A DNA stretch of 64,000 nt from Lachnospiraceae bacterium (lineage in GTDB: Bacteria > Bacillota > Clostridia > Lachnospirales > Lachnospiraceae). The stretch lies in the NCBI GenBank assembly GCA_024691425.1, contig JAILNQ010000123.1, positions 62,001 through 126,000 on the forward strand, given 5' to 3'. The stretch's first letter is position 1, and each line of letters begins with the position of its first letter. This document shows positions 43,058-53,328 of this stretch, piece by piece. The notes under the pieces are model-generated. The model did not search any database and had not been told where the DNA came from. It was given only the letters and a program-made list of their open reading frames with translations. The position numbers and the translations under genes were made by a program.

Positions 43058-44001
43058 TCTTCCATCTTCCGATCTTTTCTTATCCTGCCCGTTGCTTCCA
43101 TGTATTCACGCACCTCATCGCCTATCGCGCTGCGAAACGTCCTCGGGCTGTATCCGAAGTCGCGCGAAGCCTCTTCATGTGGATAGACTCTTGGTTCGCA
43201 CAGTCTCTGTACTTTCTCGCGCAGGTCGATTTTCATAGCAGAAAGAAGATACAGAAGCCATGCACCGCCGTAAGCTATAGGGAAGGGCACATTCACGAAT
43301 CTCATTTTCTTTGACAGATATGCTCCCATTTCGATGAGCATGTCACGGAGCATTATCTCCTCTCCGCCCGAGAGTATGTAATCATGCCCGCCGGTTATGC
43401 TCTCGTTGATAAGAACGTCATAGTAAGCTCTTCCGAGGTCCTCGAAATGCACCGGCTGGAGTTCGTACAGCGCGTTATTAACGACCGGCATCACCGGCAG
43501 TTTATCAACCATCTTGATGAACGTCGCAACGTTCCTGTCATTTATCGTCCCGTAGATCATCGTAGGACGCAGTATTGACAGGATTATGTTCTTGCTCCTG
43601 CACATCATATAAACGAAATCATCTATGTTACGGTATTCCTCGCCGGCTTCCTTGTACTTTGAATAAATGCCGGTCGTGTGCACCGCTATCATCCTTCTTA
43701 CGAAATTTCCCGCCGCGGCCGTCGTAAGCTGTCTCGACCAGTGGATCCCGGCGATATGGACTATCGTATCGACACCGAGCAGCGCCTCGGAAAGGAAAAG
43801 CTCATCCTCAAGATCGCCGTACATTCTCTCTACCTCGAAAGAAGGCAGAATGTCGGCATCCCTTCCTCTCTCCTTATGCAGCAGAAGGCGTATCCCTCCC
43901 GGGAACATGGCCTTTATCGTATCCGCATGCTTCTCGAGGTTGTACGCGAACGCCTGTCCCGTCTTTCCCGTTATTCCTGTTATGGCAAGTATTTCGTACA
44001 T
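43054..44001 (-). CDS. Short-chain dehydrogenase/epimerase, possibly CapN-like reductase
   Basis: A 315-residue extended SDR. The dinucleotide site is ITGITGKTGQAFAYNL; VHIAGIHWSR and LRPTMIYGTINDRNVATFIK are conserved family elements. A candidate catalytic pair is in IYSKYKEAGEEY. The block LPVMPVVNNALYELQPVHFEDL resembles CapN, which reduces the CapD-type 4-keto sugar to UDP-D-FucNAc in Staphylococcus, where capM and capN are also neighbours. It lies one base after the PglC/CapM-like gene and overlaps the next glycosyltransferase by 4 bp. The CapN role is inference; a plain UDP-sugar epimerase is the alternative. Confidence 0.75.
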   Translation of the reverse strand: MYEILAITGITGKTGQAFAYNLEKHADTIKAMFPGGIRLLLHKERGRDADILPSFEVERMYGDLEDELFLSEALLGVDTIVHIAGIHWSRQLTTAAAGNFVRRMIAVHTTGIYSKYKEAGEEYRNIDDFVYMMCRSKNIILSILRPTMIYGTINDRNVATFIKMVDKLPVMPVVNNALYELQPVHFEDLGRAYYDVLINESITGGHDYILSGGEEIMLRDMLIEMGAYLSKKMRFVNVPFPIAYGGAWLLYLLSAMKIDLREKVQRLCEPRVYPHEEASRDFGYSPRTFRSAIGDEVREYMEATGRIRKDRKMEE

Positions 44002-44002
44002 T

Positions 44003-44647
44003 TTATTTACCGTTTTGGGAAGAACCGTTATCAGAAGAAGCTCCGGCGGATTCCATGCTGCCTGTACCGCCTTCGGTCACTCCTTCGGCCTTCGCGACCG
44101 CAAAGAACGTTCTGAAGAAACACTTAACATCAAAAGCAAAGCTCAAGTTCTTAACGTACTCCCCGTCGTATGCCGCCTTGACAGCTATCGGAAGCTCATC
44201 CCTTCCGTTTATCTGCGCCCATCCCGTAAGCCCGGGCTTAACGCCGTTCGCGCCGTATTTATCCCTCTCTTCAAGAAGGTCATACTGATTCCACAGTGCG
44301 GGGCGCGGTCCGACGAAACTCATCTGACCTGCAAAAATATTGAAAAGCTGAGGCAGCTCATCTATCGAATACTTCCTGATTGCCTCCTGGAAAGGCGAAA
44401 GGAGCGATGATGCATCCTTCAGCTCATGAGTCGGCGTATCTTTCGGCGCAGTGACCGGCATCGAGCGGAACTTCATTATCATGAAATGCGTCTTATTTAT
44501 TCCGACACGTTTCTGCCTGAAAAAAACAGGTCCGGGCGAATCGGCCTTGATGAGCACCGCCACAATGAGCATAGGGATCGCGGCGATCACTATCCCGATC
44601 GATGACAGCACTAGATCGATGAATCTTTTGAAAAATCTGTTGTACAT
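44003..44647 (-). CDS. Initiating phosphoglycosyltransferase, PglC/CapM-like
   Basis: A minimal, 214-residue monotopic phosphoglycosyltransferase. It has the re-entrant helix RFIDLVLSSIGIVIAAIPML, then PGPVFFRQKRVGI, FMIMKFRSM, IDELPQLFNIFAGQMSFVGP, RPALWNQY and GLTGWAQINGRDELP. The Asp-Glu pair of the catalytic motif is intact. It places a sugar 1-phosphate on undecaprenyl phosphate to begin a second glycan, distinct from that begun by the WbaP-like enzyme. The ATG overlaps the uvrA stop codon (TAATG). A serine/glycine-rich tail of about 20 residues is likely disordered. Confidence 0.9.
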   Translation of the reverse strand: MYNRFFKRFIDLVLSSIGIVIAAIPMLIVAVLIKADSPGPVFFRQKRVGINKTHFMIMKFRSMPVTAPKDTPTHELKDASSLLSPFQEAIRKYSIDELPQLFNIFAGQMSFVGPRPALWNQYDLLEERDKYGANGVKPGLTGWAQINGRDELPIAVKAAYDGEYVKNLSFAFDVKCFFRTFFAVAKAEGVTEGGTGSMESAGASSDNGSSQNGK

Positions 44648-47493
44648 TATTTCCTGTCTCTTTTCAGAAGCGGAGCTATGAAAGCTCCCGTGAATGATTT
44701 TTTATTCTTCGCGACCTCCTCGGGAGTACCGCTTGCAACTACACGGCCGCCTCCGTCTCCGCCTTCCGGGCCGAGGTCGATTATATAGTCGGCGGTCTTT
44801 ATGACATCAAGATTATGCTCTATGACAACGACCGTGTTTCCGCCGTCTGTAAGCCGCTGCAGTATCTCAACGAGTTTGTGGACATCCGCGAAATGAAGTC
44901 CCGTCGTAGGCTCATCGAGTATATAAATCGTCTTTCCGGTGCTTCTTCTCGACAGTTCGGTAGCAAGCTTGATACGCTGTGCTTCTCCTCCCGAGAGCGT
45001 CGTCGAAGGCTGTCCGAGCTTTATGTATCCGAGTCCGACCTCATTCAACGTTTCGATCTTTCTCTTGATCGCAGGTATGTTCTCAAAGAACGGAAGCGCC
45101 TCCTCAACGGTCATGTCAAGCACATCATATATGCTCTTGCCCTTGTACTTCACCTCGAGTGTTTCTCTGTTGTATCTCTTTCCCTTGCAGACTTCGCACG
45201 GAACGTAAACGTCGGGAAGGAAATGCATCTCGATCTTTATTATACCATCTCCGCTGCAGGCTTCGCATCTTCCGCCCTTAACGTTAAAGGAGAACCGTCC
45301 TTTTGCGTATCCTCTCTCCCTTGCGTCCTTCGTTGTCGCGAAAAGGTCACGGATAAGATCGAAAGCTCCCGTATAAGTTGCGGGATTCGATCTCGGCGTC
45401 CTTCCTATCGGAGACTGGTCTATCGCTATGATCTTATCGAGCTCCTCTATGCCCTCTATCGTCTTATGCTTTCCGGGTATAGTACGCGCACGGTTAAGAT
45501 CGTGGGCCAGACGCTTGTACAGTATCTCATTTATCAGCGAGCTCTTTCCCGAACCCGAAACGCCTGTCACGCATGTGAACACTCCGAGCGGTATGTCAAC
45601 GCTGATGTTCTTCAGATTGTTCTCACACGCGCCTTTGATCTTAAGAAATTTCGCAGCAGGTCTTCTCTTTTTCGGAACGGGTATGAAAAGCTCATGGTTA
45701 AGATATTTTCCCGTGATCGATTCCGGATTGCCTGTAATGTCCTCTAAAGTCCCGGTTATGACGACATTTCCGCCCTCGCTTCCTGCGCCGGGTCCTATGT
45801 CGACAATGTAATCGGCACTCCTTATCGTCTCCTCGTCATGCTCAACTACAATGAGAGTGTTGCCTAGATCCCGCAGGTTCTTGAGCGCCCCGAGCAGTTT
45901 GCCGTTGTCCCTCTGGTGAAGACCTATGCTCGGCTCGTCGAGTATGTAGGCAACGCCCACAAGACCTGAGCCTATCTGGGTGGCGAGCCTTATCCTCTGC
46001 GCTTCCCCTCCGGAAAGCGACCCTGTCGCCCTAGAAAGCGTCAGATATCCGAGCCCGACTTCCACAAGGAATCCGAGCCTTGATCTTATCTCCTTTAAAA
46101 TCCTCGCGCCGATGAGTTCCTGCTGCTTGGAAAGCTTCATCGTGTCTATGAATTCCTTGAGGGCGGTAATGTTCATATCCGTCATCTCATGGATGTTCTT
46201 ATCTGCGATCGTGACGGCCAGTGCCGCCTTCTTGAGCCTCTTTCCTCCGCATGATCCGCACGGAGTGAATCTCATGAATGTCTCATATTCAGCCTTTGAG
46301 CTTTCTGATGCAGTTTCCCTGTATCTTCTCTCGACGTTCCTTATAAGTCCTTCAAATGGCACATCATAAACACCCTCTCCTCTCATTCCCTTGTAGGAAA
46401 CTTTAAGGACTTCTCCGCCTGTCCCGTCTATGATAAGGTCATGCACTCTCTTCGGATATTTTTCGAAAGGCGTATCAAGGCTGAACTTATATTTCTTCCG
46501 CATCGCATCGAGCGTGGCATAAGTGAAGCTGCTCTTATCGTTGCATGACTGCCAGCCCGGAACGACGATCGCACCTTCCATGATGGATAGCGACTTGTCA
46601 GGTATTATCAGGTCCTCGTCGAACTTCATCTTGTATCCGAGTCCCGCGCATTCTTCGCATGCGCCGAAAGGATTGTTGAACGAAAAACTTCGCGGCTCTA
46701 TCTCGTCTATACTGATGTTGCAGTCCGGACATGAAAAGCTCTGCGAAAATGACATCTCCTCGCCGCCGATGACGTCGACATAGACGAGTCCGTCGGACAG
46801 CTGCATGACATTTTCCAAAGAATCGGTGAGCCTCTTTTCAATGCCGGGCTTTACTACCAGCCTGTCCACGATTATCTCGATGTTATGCTTTATGTTCTTG
46901 TCGAGCTTTATTTCCTCAGACAGTTCATACATGCTGCCGTCGACGCGCACACGTACATAGCCGCTTCTTGCGGCGCGCTCGAACACTTTCGAATGTTCGC
47001 CCTTTCTTCCCCGAACGACCGGTGCGAGAAGCTGTATCTTAGTTCCTTCAGGGAGCGCGAGAACGGCATCCGTCATCTGATCCACGCTCTGGCGCATTAT
47101 CTCCTTGCCGCATACCGGGCAGTGAGGAATCCCGCACCTTGCGAACAGAAGACGGAAATAATCATAGATCTCAGTCACCGTGCCGACAGTAGATCTCGGA
47201 TTTTTGTTCGTGGATTTCTGATCGATGGAGATAGCAGGCGGAAGACCCTCTATTGAGTCGACCTCCGGCTTTTCCATCTGACCTAGGAACTGCCTTGCAT
47301 AGGATGACAGGGATTCCATGTATCTTCTCTGCCCCTCTGCGTAGATCGTGTCAAACGCGAGAGATGATTTTCCCGATCCGGAAAGTCCCGTGAGGACCAC
47401 GAGTTCATTCCTCGGAATGTCAATATCTATGTCGTTAAGGTTATGCTCTTTGGCTCCCCGTATTTTTATCAGGGGCTTTTTTATCTCAGCCAT
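44647..47493 (-). CDS. uvrA: UvrABC excinuclease subunit A
   Basis: The damage-recognising ATPase of nucleotide excision repair, 948 residues, full length. The first Walker A is GLSGSGKSS (36-44) and the second GVSGSGKSS in the C-terminal half. Signature motifs [16 protein letters not shown] and [16 protein letters not shown] and the zinc modules ([21 protein letters not shown] with CEVCKGK) are all present. It overlaps the upstream DHHW gene by 8 bp and the downstream sugar transferase by one base, so the repair gene is embedded in a glycan operon with uvrB at its head. Confidence 0.97.
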   Translation of the reverse strand: MAEIKKPLIKIRGAKEHNLNDIDIDIPRNELVVLTGLSGSGKSSLAFDTIYAEGQRRYMESLSSYARQFLGQMEKPEVDSIEGLPPAISIDQKSTNKNPRSTVGTVTEIYDYFRLLFARCGIPHCPVCGKEIMRQSVDQMTDAVLALPEGTKIQLLAPVVRGRKGEHSKVFERAARSGYVRVRVDGSMYELSEEIKLDKNIKHNIEIIVDRLVVKPGIEKRLTDSLENVMQLSDGLVYVDVIGGEEMSFSQSFSCPDCNISIDEIEPRSFSFNNPFGACEECAGLGYKMKFDEDLIIPDKSLSIMEGAIVVPGWQSCNDKSSFTYATLDAMRKKYKFSLDTPFEKYPKRVHDLIIDGTGGEVLKVSYKGMRGEGVYDVPFEGLIRNVERRYRETASESSKAEYETFMRFTPCGSCGGKRLKKAALAVTIADKNIHEMTDMNITALKEFIDTMKLSKQQELIGARILKEIRSRLGFLVEVGLGYLTLSRATGSLSGGEAQRIRLATQIGSGLVGVAYILDEPSIGLHQRDNGKLLGALKNLRDLGNTLIVVEHDEETIRSADYIVDIGPGAGSEGGNVVITGTLEDITGNPESITGKYLNHELFIPVPKKRRPAAKFLKIKGACENNLKNISVDIPLGVFTCVTGVSGSGKSSLINEILYKRLAHDLNRARTIPGKHKTIEGIEELDKIIAIDQSPIGRTPRSNPATYTGAFDLIRDLFATTKDARERGYAKGRFSFNVKGGRCEACSGDGIIKIEMHFLPDVYVPCEVCKGKRYNRETLEVKYKGKSIYDVLDMTVEEALPFFENIPAIKRKIETLNEVGLGYIKLGQPSTTLSGGEAQRIKLATELSRRSTGKTIYILDEPTTGLHFADVHKLVEILQRLTDGGNTVVVIEHNLDVIKTADYIIDLGPEGGDGGGRVVASGTPEEVAKNKKSFTGAFIAPLLKRDRK

Positions 47494-49006
47494 CGTATTT
47501 CACCTCGAATGTCTCAAGCATGATTTCTTCGCCGGAAGCACTTACGGCAAAAAGCTCTATCTCCTGCTGCGACATGAAACGTCTCTGTATGCTCAGCGAA
47601 AATCTGTCAACGCCCTCTTCGGCCGACTGCCTGTGGAGCTTGCAGTAATCAGTCTCTATGCACTCGTCCTCGGTTCTGGCGTAAACGTTCAGATGTCCCA
47701 TTTCCTCGGGTGCGTTTATCACCGCATCCATCCTGAAGATCGGCGTCGTGTCTGCCGGATCGAGATATATATAAGAGCCTTCGACCCTTCCGCCTTTTAC
47801 GCCGGTAACTTCATAGGTGACGGAAGGATTTTCGGCGAAGCCGCCGCTCCCCTTATAAGGCGGTTCATAATAGTATCCGCTAAAATCGCTCATCACGGGC
47901 ATCTCGCTCGAGATCGACCTCTCAGCAGTCTCAAAGATCACCATGTCCGGAAACGTCAGATTGACGAAGTACTGAACGTAATCGTAATTCTGACGGTGGA
48001 CAAAATAAACCTCTTTAAAGCGGTTATCGTAGAACTTCTGATACGACTGGAAATAGCTGTCGGTAAACACAAGAAGCCGTCTGTCATTCGGCGCCGTCGC
48101 ATTTATGTGGTGCGTATAGAACGTATCCGTATTGCAGTCCATTGCGGTCTTGAGAAGCTCCGTGTAGTCCGCCGTCTGATCGTCTACGAGCGAGTATAGC
48201 GGCACGTCCTCGTCGATCGCAAACTTCGCATTGTCGAGCGAATCGACATGCACCGTATTGAGCTCGAAGCTGTCCTCGGTAAGCGGCGGAACATCATCGA
48301 ACCACTGCTGGACTTTCTCATCAATGAGCTTATGTCCTATGAACGCCCCCCTGTCATTCCAGTGAGTGACGTCATAAAGCTTGTTGTAAAGAAGCTCATC
48401 GCCTTTCGCCGAAAGGAGCTGCTCTTTCGGATCGATATAGCAGACGGAAGATGCCGCCATCTTCTCATCAAGATAATCAAGAACCGATTCCCTTCTGCCG
48501 TCGGCATAAACGGTCTTCGGGAAGTACTCAGGATATATCGTCTTCTTGTCGGGGCAGACAAAATAGAGGAACCTGATGTCCTTAGAGGAAAGATAATCAT
48601 CAGTCTTCTCCAGAAAATCAACCATGGAATCGATGTATTCCCTGTCGGTGTTCAGATGCTGGAAAGCCGCGATGTAGTCCTTATCCTTGTAGTAGATGTG
48701 ACCTTCCTCGCCCCACATGAAAAGCGGGTTGACCATTGCTCCGAACAGCGCATTGTTCGCCTCGGTATAGACTGCGATCGCACCCTCACGGAATCCGATC
48801 CTGTCATTGACATAGTTGTAGACGGACTTCATGTAATCTTCAGAAGCCTCAAACTCGGGCCATTCCTCGAGCATCTTGTTCTCATACTCGGACATCTGCT
48901 CACTCTTTACGTTGAGAAGAAGCGCGGGAAGCACGAGAAGCATAAAGAACACCGCTATGAACGCGACAGACGGTATGCTGTTTTTTTCGATCTTTATCTT
49001 ACCCAT
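47486..49006 (-). CDS. DHHW/AlgX-like cell-surface O-acyltransferase
   Basis: A 506-residue protein with one N-terminal membrane helix (about 12-31) and a large outer domain. The SGNH-like catalytic set seems intact: Asp212 and His215 in [14 protein letters not shown], and a Ser at 317 in [11 protein letters not shown]-terminal beta-rich region of about 120 residues resembles a carbohydrate-binding module. In alginate-type systems an MBOAT hands acyl groups across the membrane to such a partner, which acetylates the polymer. The MBOAT gene is directly upstream, 32 bases away. The acceptor polymer here is unknown; a glycan or wall polymer is likely. Confidence 0.82.
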   Translation of the reverse strand: MGKIKIEKNSIPSVAFIAVFFMLLVLPALLLNVKSEQMSEYENKMLEEWPEFEASEDYMKSVYNYVNDRIGFREGAIAVYTEANNALFGAMVNPLFMWGEEGHIYYKDKDYIAAFQHLNTDREYIDSMVDFLEKTDDYLSSKDIRFLYFVCPDKKTIYPEYFPKTVYADGRRESVLDYLDEKMAASSVCYIDPKEQLLSAKGDELLYNKLYDVTHWNDRGAFIGHKLIDEKVQQWFDDVPPLTEDSFELNTVHVDSLDNAKFAIDEDVPLYSLVDDQTADYTELLKTAMDCNTDTFYTHHINATAPNDRRLLVFTDSYFQSYQKFYDNRFKEVYFVHRQNYDYVQYFVNLTFPDMVIFETAERSISSEMPVMSDFSGYYYEPPYKGSGGFAENPSVTYEVTGVKGGRVEGSYIYLDPADTTPIFRMDAVINAPEEMGHLNVYARTEDECIETDYCKLHRQSAEEGVDRFSLSIQRRFMSQQEIELFAVSASGEEIMLETFEVKYDG

Positions 49007-49038
49007 ATATTTCTAGTTCTTTCCGTCCAGTTCCATCA

Positions 49039-50523
49039 TCAGAACTGGAAGTAGATGAACGGTGAATACGTTGTGTTGACTATGAAGATGAAGCTTATCA
49101 CAAGAAGCACTATAAGTCCTGCATGCCTTGCTATCCTAGGAAGCGGCGCATTGCTTTCCGAAAGCGCTGCTACCCTCTCGCCTGCATATCTCGGAAGGAT
49201 GCGGGCCCACGGAACGCACGCGATGACCGCGATGATAAGGAAGAACCACAGTCTCGCGTCAAGGAAGAAGCGCACCGAAAATGCGCTGTACTCATGCTTT
49301 TCGAGGCCGAACATTACCTTTATGTATGAAAGCGATGCAGGCAGATCCTCTATCCTGAAAAGAACCCAGCCGAGCGTAACTGCAAGCATCGTATATCCCC
49401 ATTTCATAAGCGAAGAGATAGCCGACGGAAGACGGATCGGAGCCTTCTTCCCTTTCAGCGCGCGCTCTATCAGCATGAACAGGCCGTGCCAGAGCCCCCA
49501 TACTATGAAGCCCCATGCCGCGCCGTGCCATATGCCTGTCGCAAGGAAAACCACGAGAAGATTGACGTAAACATTGCCGCGCCTGTTGCCGCCGAGCGGT
49601 ATGTACAGATAGTCGCGGAACCAGTTCGACAGAGATATGTGCCATCTTCTCCAGAACTCTGTTATCGACTTTGAAATGTAAGGATAGTTGAAGTTCTCGC
49701 AAATCGGGATTCCGAAGAGTCTGCCGAGGCCTATGGCCATATCGGTATATCCCGCAAAATCAAAATAAATCTGGAGAGTGTAAAGCACAGCGCCGAGCCA
49801 CGCAACCGAAGACGAAAGACTTCCTGTCTCTATAGCAAAAATCTTCTCGCTGACTTCACCTAGCGTATTAGCGATTATCGCTTTCTTTGCAAGGCCGATT
49901 ATGAAGCGCTCTATTCCGCGGACATTTCCCTCAAGAGTAATGACAGGGGATTCAAGAGCATCCTTCACATCCGGATATCGTATGATCGGACCCTGCAGAA
50001 GCTGCGGGAAGAAAGTGACATAAAGAGCAAAGTCGAGCAGGTTCGATGAATGACGTGTCCCCTTAAGATCCGATACTGCAGTCCCCTCGCCCCGGTAAAC
50101 ATCTATGATGTATGACACGCACTGGAACGAGTAGAATGAAATGCCTATCGGCAGTATGATCGAAGGGATGTCGATGTTCCTTGACGACAGGGCGCTGATG
50201 CTATCGAGTATCATCCCCGTATATTTGAAATATATGAGAGAGCCTATATTGACAATGACTGCGCCTGCAAGCACCGCTTTCTGCGACGCCGGATGAGTGC
50301 CGCCTTCGTCTTTGGGCGCAAGCTTTGAAAGCGCTATTCCTATAAGGAAATTGAAAACTATCGACGAAATGAGATAAATGAGATGCCGCGGTCCCCCGCA
50401 TGCATAAAAACCGAGGCTCGCAATCAGAAGCCAGACATTGCGCGCCTTCTTCGGCAGAAGATGATAGCCGAGCACAACGGCCGGCAGAAAAAAACACAGG
50501 AATATTACTGAACTGAATACCAT
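49039..50523 (-). CDS. MBOAT family membrane O-acyltransferase, AlgI-like
   Basis: A 494-residue polytopic protein with about 11 hydrophobic segments. Conserved AlgI/DltB features are YFDFAGYTDMAIGLGRLFGI, ENFNYPYISKSITEFWRRWH (His295) and GIWHGAAWGFIVWGLWHG with the presumed catalytic His333. It moves acyl groups from a cytoplasmic donor to the outer face, where the DHHW protein encoded next can place them on a polymer. It overlaps the upstream GT2 gene by one base. Unlike dlt operons, no D-alanine ligase is near, so acetyl is the more likely group. Confidence 0.9.
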   Translation of the reverse strand: MVFSSVIFLCFFLPAVVLGYHLLPKKARNVWLLIASLGFYACGGPRHLIYLISSIVFNFLIGIALSKLAPKDEGGTHPASQKAVLAGAVIVNIGSLIYFKYTGMILDSISALSSRNIDIPSIILPIGISFYSFQCVSYIIDVYRGEGTAVSDLKGTRHSSNLLDFALYVTFFPQLLQGPIIRYPDVKDALESPVITLEGNVRGIERFIIGLAKKAIIANTLGEVSEKIFAIETGSLSSSVAWLGAVLYTLQIYFDFAGYTDMAIGLGRLFGIPICENFNYPYISKSITEFWRRWHISLSNWFRDYLYIPLGGNRRGNVYVNLLVVFLATGIWHGAAWGFIVWGLWHGLFMLIERALKGKKAPIRLPSAISSLMKWGYTMLAVTLGWVLFRIEDLPASLSYIKVMFGLEKHEYSAFSVRFFLDARLWFFLIIAVIACVPWARILPRYAGERVAALSESNAPLPRIARHAGLIVLLVISFIFIVNTTYSPFIYFQF

Positions 50524-51284
50524 TACTTCAAGCTTTCCAGCTCGTTCTTGAGCCTATCGGCGGACCATCTCGTAACTGTTGCTCCGCTCTGCTTTTTGCC
50601 TCTTTTCATAAGCCCGAGGACCTGGCGCAGATACTCCACGGTAACCTTCGATGACAGTTTGGATTCTCCGGCAGGACGCGCCTGGAACTTATAAGGTATC
50701 TCAACGATGCTCGAATATGTTCCCATCGCGAGCACCTCAACCATGATCTTCCAGCCGATCGGCTGAAGGTCCGCTCCATCTATGACCTGTCTTCTGAACA
50801 TGAACAGTCCGCTGGTAGGGTCGGTTATCTTCCGCAGTGACGGAAGCAGTATCTTGCCGATATATCTGGCCACGCCTGAGACAAGCTTACGGTACGGACC
50901 GAGTCCTCCGTCGCTCCCACCCGGTATGAACCTCGACGGAATGCAGAAATCGACACCAGTTTCAAGCACTGCATACATCGACCTTAAAATAGCAGGCGGA
51001 TGCTGCAGATCCGCATCCATGACCGCGATATAGTCACCGTCTGCAAGCGAAAATCCTTTCAGCACCGCGGTCGCAAGACCTTTCTCTGTCGTTCTGTGCT
51101 CCATCCTGACATTAGGATTTTCGTCCATTACGCTATTTATCGCCTTAACGGTATCATCCGTGGAATCATCCACGAAGATCACTTCGTACTGTATCCCCCG
51201 GAGAGCATAGTCGATCTGGTTCACCAGATTCCCGACGTTCTCCGCCTCATTGTATGTAGGAACTACAATGCTGATCTTTCCCAA
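50523..51284 (-). CDS. GT2, polyprenol-phosphate mannose synthase-like
   Basis: A 253-residue GT-A enzyme without membrane segments. It has KISIVVPTYNEAENVGNLVN, VIFVDDSTDDTV, TEKGLATAVLKGFSLADGDY and VMDADLQHPPAILRSMY, the signature of dolichol-phosphate-mannose synthase-like proteins, which make polyprenyl-phosphate sugars used by GT-C enzymes outside the membrane. ITDPTSGLFMFRR is also typical. It starts with TTG directly after the uvrB stop, with GGAGG 8 bases upstream. Which membrane enzyme uses its product is unknown; the GT-C-like proteins of the first cluster are possible users. Confidence 0.87.
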   Translation of the reverse strand: MGKISIVVPTYNEAENVGNLVNQIDYALRGIQYEVIFVDDSTDDTVKAINSVMDENPNVRMEHRTTEKGLATAVLKGFSLADGDYIAVMDADLQHPPAILRSMYAVLETGVDFCIPSRFIPGGSDGGLGPYRKLVSGVARYIGKILLPSLRKITDPTSGLFMFRRQVIDGADLQPIGWKIMVEVLAMGTYSSIVEIPYKFQARPAGESKLSSKVTVEYLRQVLGLMKRGKKQSGATVTRWSADRLKNELESLK

Positions 51285-53264
51285 TTACAGATCCTCCAGG
51301 TGTTTCTTCAGCTCGATCATGCTGTCTCTGAGCTGTGCGGCCGTTTCGAAATCAAGCTCCGCCGCCGCGCTTCTCATCTTCTTCTCGACACTGGCGATGA
51401 GCTTTTCAAGTTCTTTCCTGTTCATTGATTCAGGATCCTTTGCGAATCCTGCCTCTTCCTTCGCGATCTCCTTATGAATGCTGATCAGGTCGCGTACGGC
51501 CTTCTTTATCGTCGTGGGAGTTATCCCGTTCTCTTTATTGTATGCTTCCTGAATGCCGCGTCTTCTGTCGGTTTCCTCGATGGCGCATCTCATCGAATCC
51601 GTCATCACATCGGCGTACATGATTATCCGTCCGTCGCTGTTTCTTGCGGCACGTCCGATCGTCTGGATGAGCGATGTACGCGAACGCAGGAATCCTTCCT
51701 TGTCTGCATCGAGTATCGCAACAAGCCCGATCTCCGGAATGTCAAGACCTTCACGCAGAAGGTTGATTCCGACGAGAACATCGAACAGGTCAAGACGCAT
51801 GTCGCGTATGATTTTCGCCCTCTCGAATGTATCTATGTCGGAATGAAGGTACCTTACCCTGACACCGACCTCCTTCATGTATGCGGTCAGATCCTCGGCC
51901 ATGCGCTTCGTGAGCGTTGTCACGAGCACTTTGTTCCCCGCGCCGGCTTCCTTGCGAACCTCACCGATGAGATCATCGATCTGGCCCTCCGTCGGCTTAA
52001 CAGTTACAGTCGGGTCGAGAAGTCCGGTCGGGCGGATTATCTGCTCGGTCCGGAGCAGCTCATGCTCTTCCTCGTAAGGTCCGGGGGTTGCGGACACGAA
52101 CATCATCTGGTCTATTTTACATTCAAACTCCCCAAAGTTCAAGGGACGGTTGTCCTTCGCGGAAGGCAGTCTGAAGCCATAATCTACAAGAGATTTCTTC
52201 CTCGCCTGGTCCCCGTTGTACATCGCCCCGAGCTGAGGTATCGTCATGTGCGATTCGTCCACAATGATGAGAAAATCATCCGGGAAATAGTCGATCAGGG
52301 TATACGGAGGATCGCCGGGTTTTCCGCCGGTAAGATGCCTCGAATAGTTCTCTATTCCCGAACAGAATCCTGTCTCGAGAAGCATCTCGAGGTCGAATCT
52401 CGTTCTCTCGTTTATACGTTGAGCTTCTATGAGCTTATCCTCGCTCTTGAAGAACTTCACCTGCTCTTCAAGCTCGGCCTCGATGGTCGACGCCGCACGC
52501 ACAAGCTTATCTCTCGGAATGACATAATGGGATGCGGGGAATATCGCGAAATGAGTAAGCGTTGACTTTGCCTTTCCGGTCAAGGGATCGAATTCAGTTA
52601 TCCTTTCAATCTCGTCACCGAAGAATTCGATCCTGACGGCAACTTCACTCTCCCATGCCGGGAACACCTCCACAACATCACCCATCACGCGGAACCGCCC
52701 GCGCGCGAAATCGATCTGGTTGCGCTCGTAGCTGATGTCAATGAGTTCACGCACGACGTCATCCCTGTCCTTGTTCTGGCCGGGGCGGAGCGAAACAACC
52801 ATGTTCTGATAATCAGATGGGGAACCTATGCCGTATATGCACGAAACCGATGCCACGACTATGACATCCCTTCTTTCGGAAAGCGATGCGGTGGCAGAAA
52901 GGCGGAGCTTATCTATCTCATCATTTATCGAAGAATCCTTCTCTATGTACGTATCCGACGAGGGAATGTAGGCCTCGGGCTGATAATAGTCATAGTAGGA
53001 CACGAAATACTCTACGGCATTATTCGGGAAAAATTCCTTCATCTCGCTATAGAGCTGGCCGGCAAGAGTTTTATTGTGGCTGATTATGAGAGTAGGTTTT
53101 TGAAGCTGCTCTATGACATTCGCCATCGTAAATGTCTTTCCCGATCCGGTCACGCCAAGCAAGGTCTCAAACTGGTTGCCCTGTTTGAAACCCTCAACTA
53201 ATTCCTTTATGGCCTGCGGCTGGTCGCCGGTCGGCTTATAATCCGAGTGTAATTCGAAGTTCAT
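51285..53264 (-). CDS. uvrB: UvrABC excinuclease subunit B
   Basis: The helicase-like subunit that verifies DNA damage and recruits UvrC; 659 residues, full length. Walker A is [16 protein letters not shown] (about 36-51), the beta-hairpin that probes the duplex contains [16 protein letters not shown], and [10 protein letters not shown] and [20 protein letters not shown] are further helicase motifs. The C-terminal UVR domain ([20 protein letters not shown]) binds UvrA/UvrC. It heads an operon in which three glycan-related genes separate it from uvrA. A promoter with a perfect TATAAT precedes it. Confidence 0.97.
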   Translation of the reverse strand: MNFELHSDYKPTGDQPQAIKELVEGFKQGNQFETLLGVTGSGKTFTMANVIEQLQKPTLIISHNKTLAGQLYSEMKEFFPNNAVEYFVSYYDYYQPEAYIPSSDTYIEKDSSINDEIDKLRLSATASLSERRDVIVVASVSCIYGIGSPSDYQNMVVSLRPGQNKDRDDVVRELIDISYERNQIDFARGRFRVMGDVVEVFPAWESEVAVRIEFFGDEIERITEFDPLTGKAKSTLTHFAIFPASHYVIPRDKLVRAASTIEAELEEQVKFFKSEDKLIEAQRINERTRFDLEMLLETGFCSGIENYSRHLTGGKPGDPPYTLIDYFPDDFLIIVDESHMTIPQLGAMYNGDQARKKSLVDYGFRLPSAKDNRPLNFGEFECKIDQMMFVSATPGPYEEEHELLRTEQIIRPTGLLDPTVTVKPTEGQIDDLIGEVRKEAGAGNKVLVTTLTKRMAEDLTAYMKEVGVRVRYLHSDIDTFERAKIIRDMRLDLFDVLVGINLLREGLDIPEIGLVAILDADKEGFLRSRTSLIQTIGRAARNSDGRIIMYADVMTDSMRCAIEETDRRRGIQEAYNKENGITPTTIKKAVRDLISIHKEIAKEEAGFAKDPESMNRKELEKLIASVEKKMRSAAAELDFETAAQLRDSMIELKKHLEDL

Positions 53265-53300
53265 TTTTCCAATAGTCCTTTAAGAACTCTTTACCCCGAA

Positions 53301-53328
53301 ATTATAACATCCATTTGACATATTCAAA
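53301..53328 (-). promoter_or_regulatory. Probable promoter of the uvrB operon
   Basis: On the minus strand TTTGAA (53328-53323), 16 bases and TATAAT (53306-53301) end about 37 bases before the uvrB start. The -35 box overlaps the stop codon of the preceding gene. No LexA-type (GAAC-N4-GTTC) box was found within the gap. Confidence 0.5.

Noticed and set aside
44815-45747. Open frame of 310 codons on the plus strand
   Set aside because: Antisense to the most conserved part of uvrA; an effect of codon bias.
51474-52565. Open frame of 363 codons on the plus strand
   Set aside because: It is antisense to uvrB, whose helicase motifs are intact; the translation shows no known motif and is Arg/His-rich, as expected from a shadow frame.
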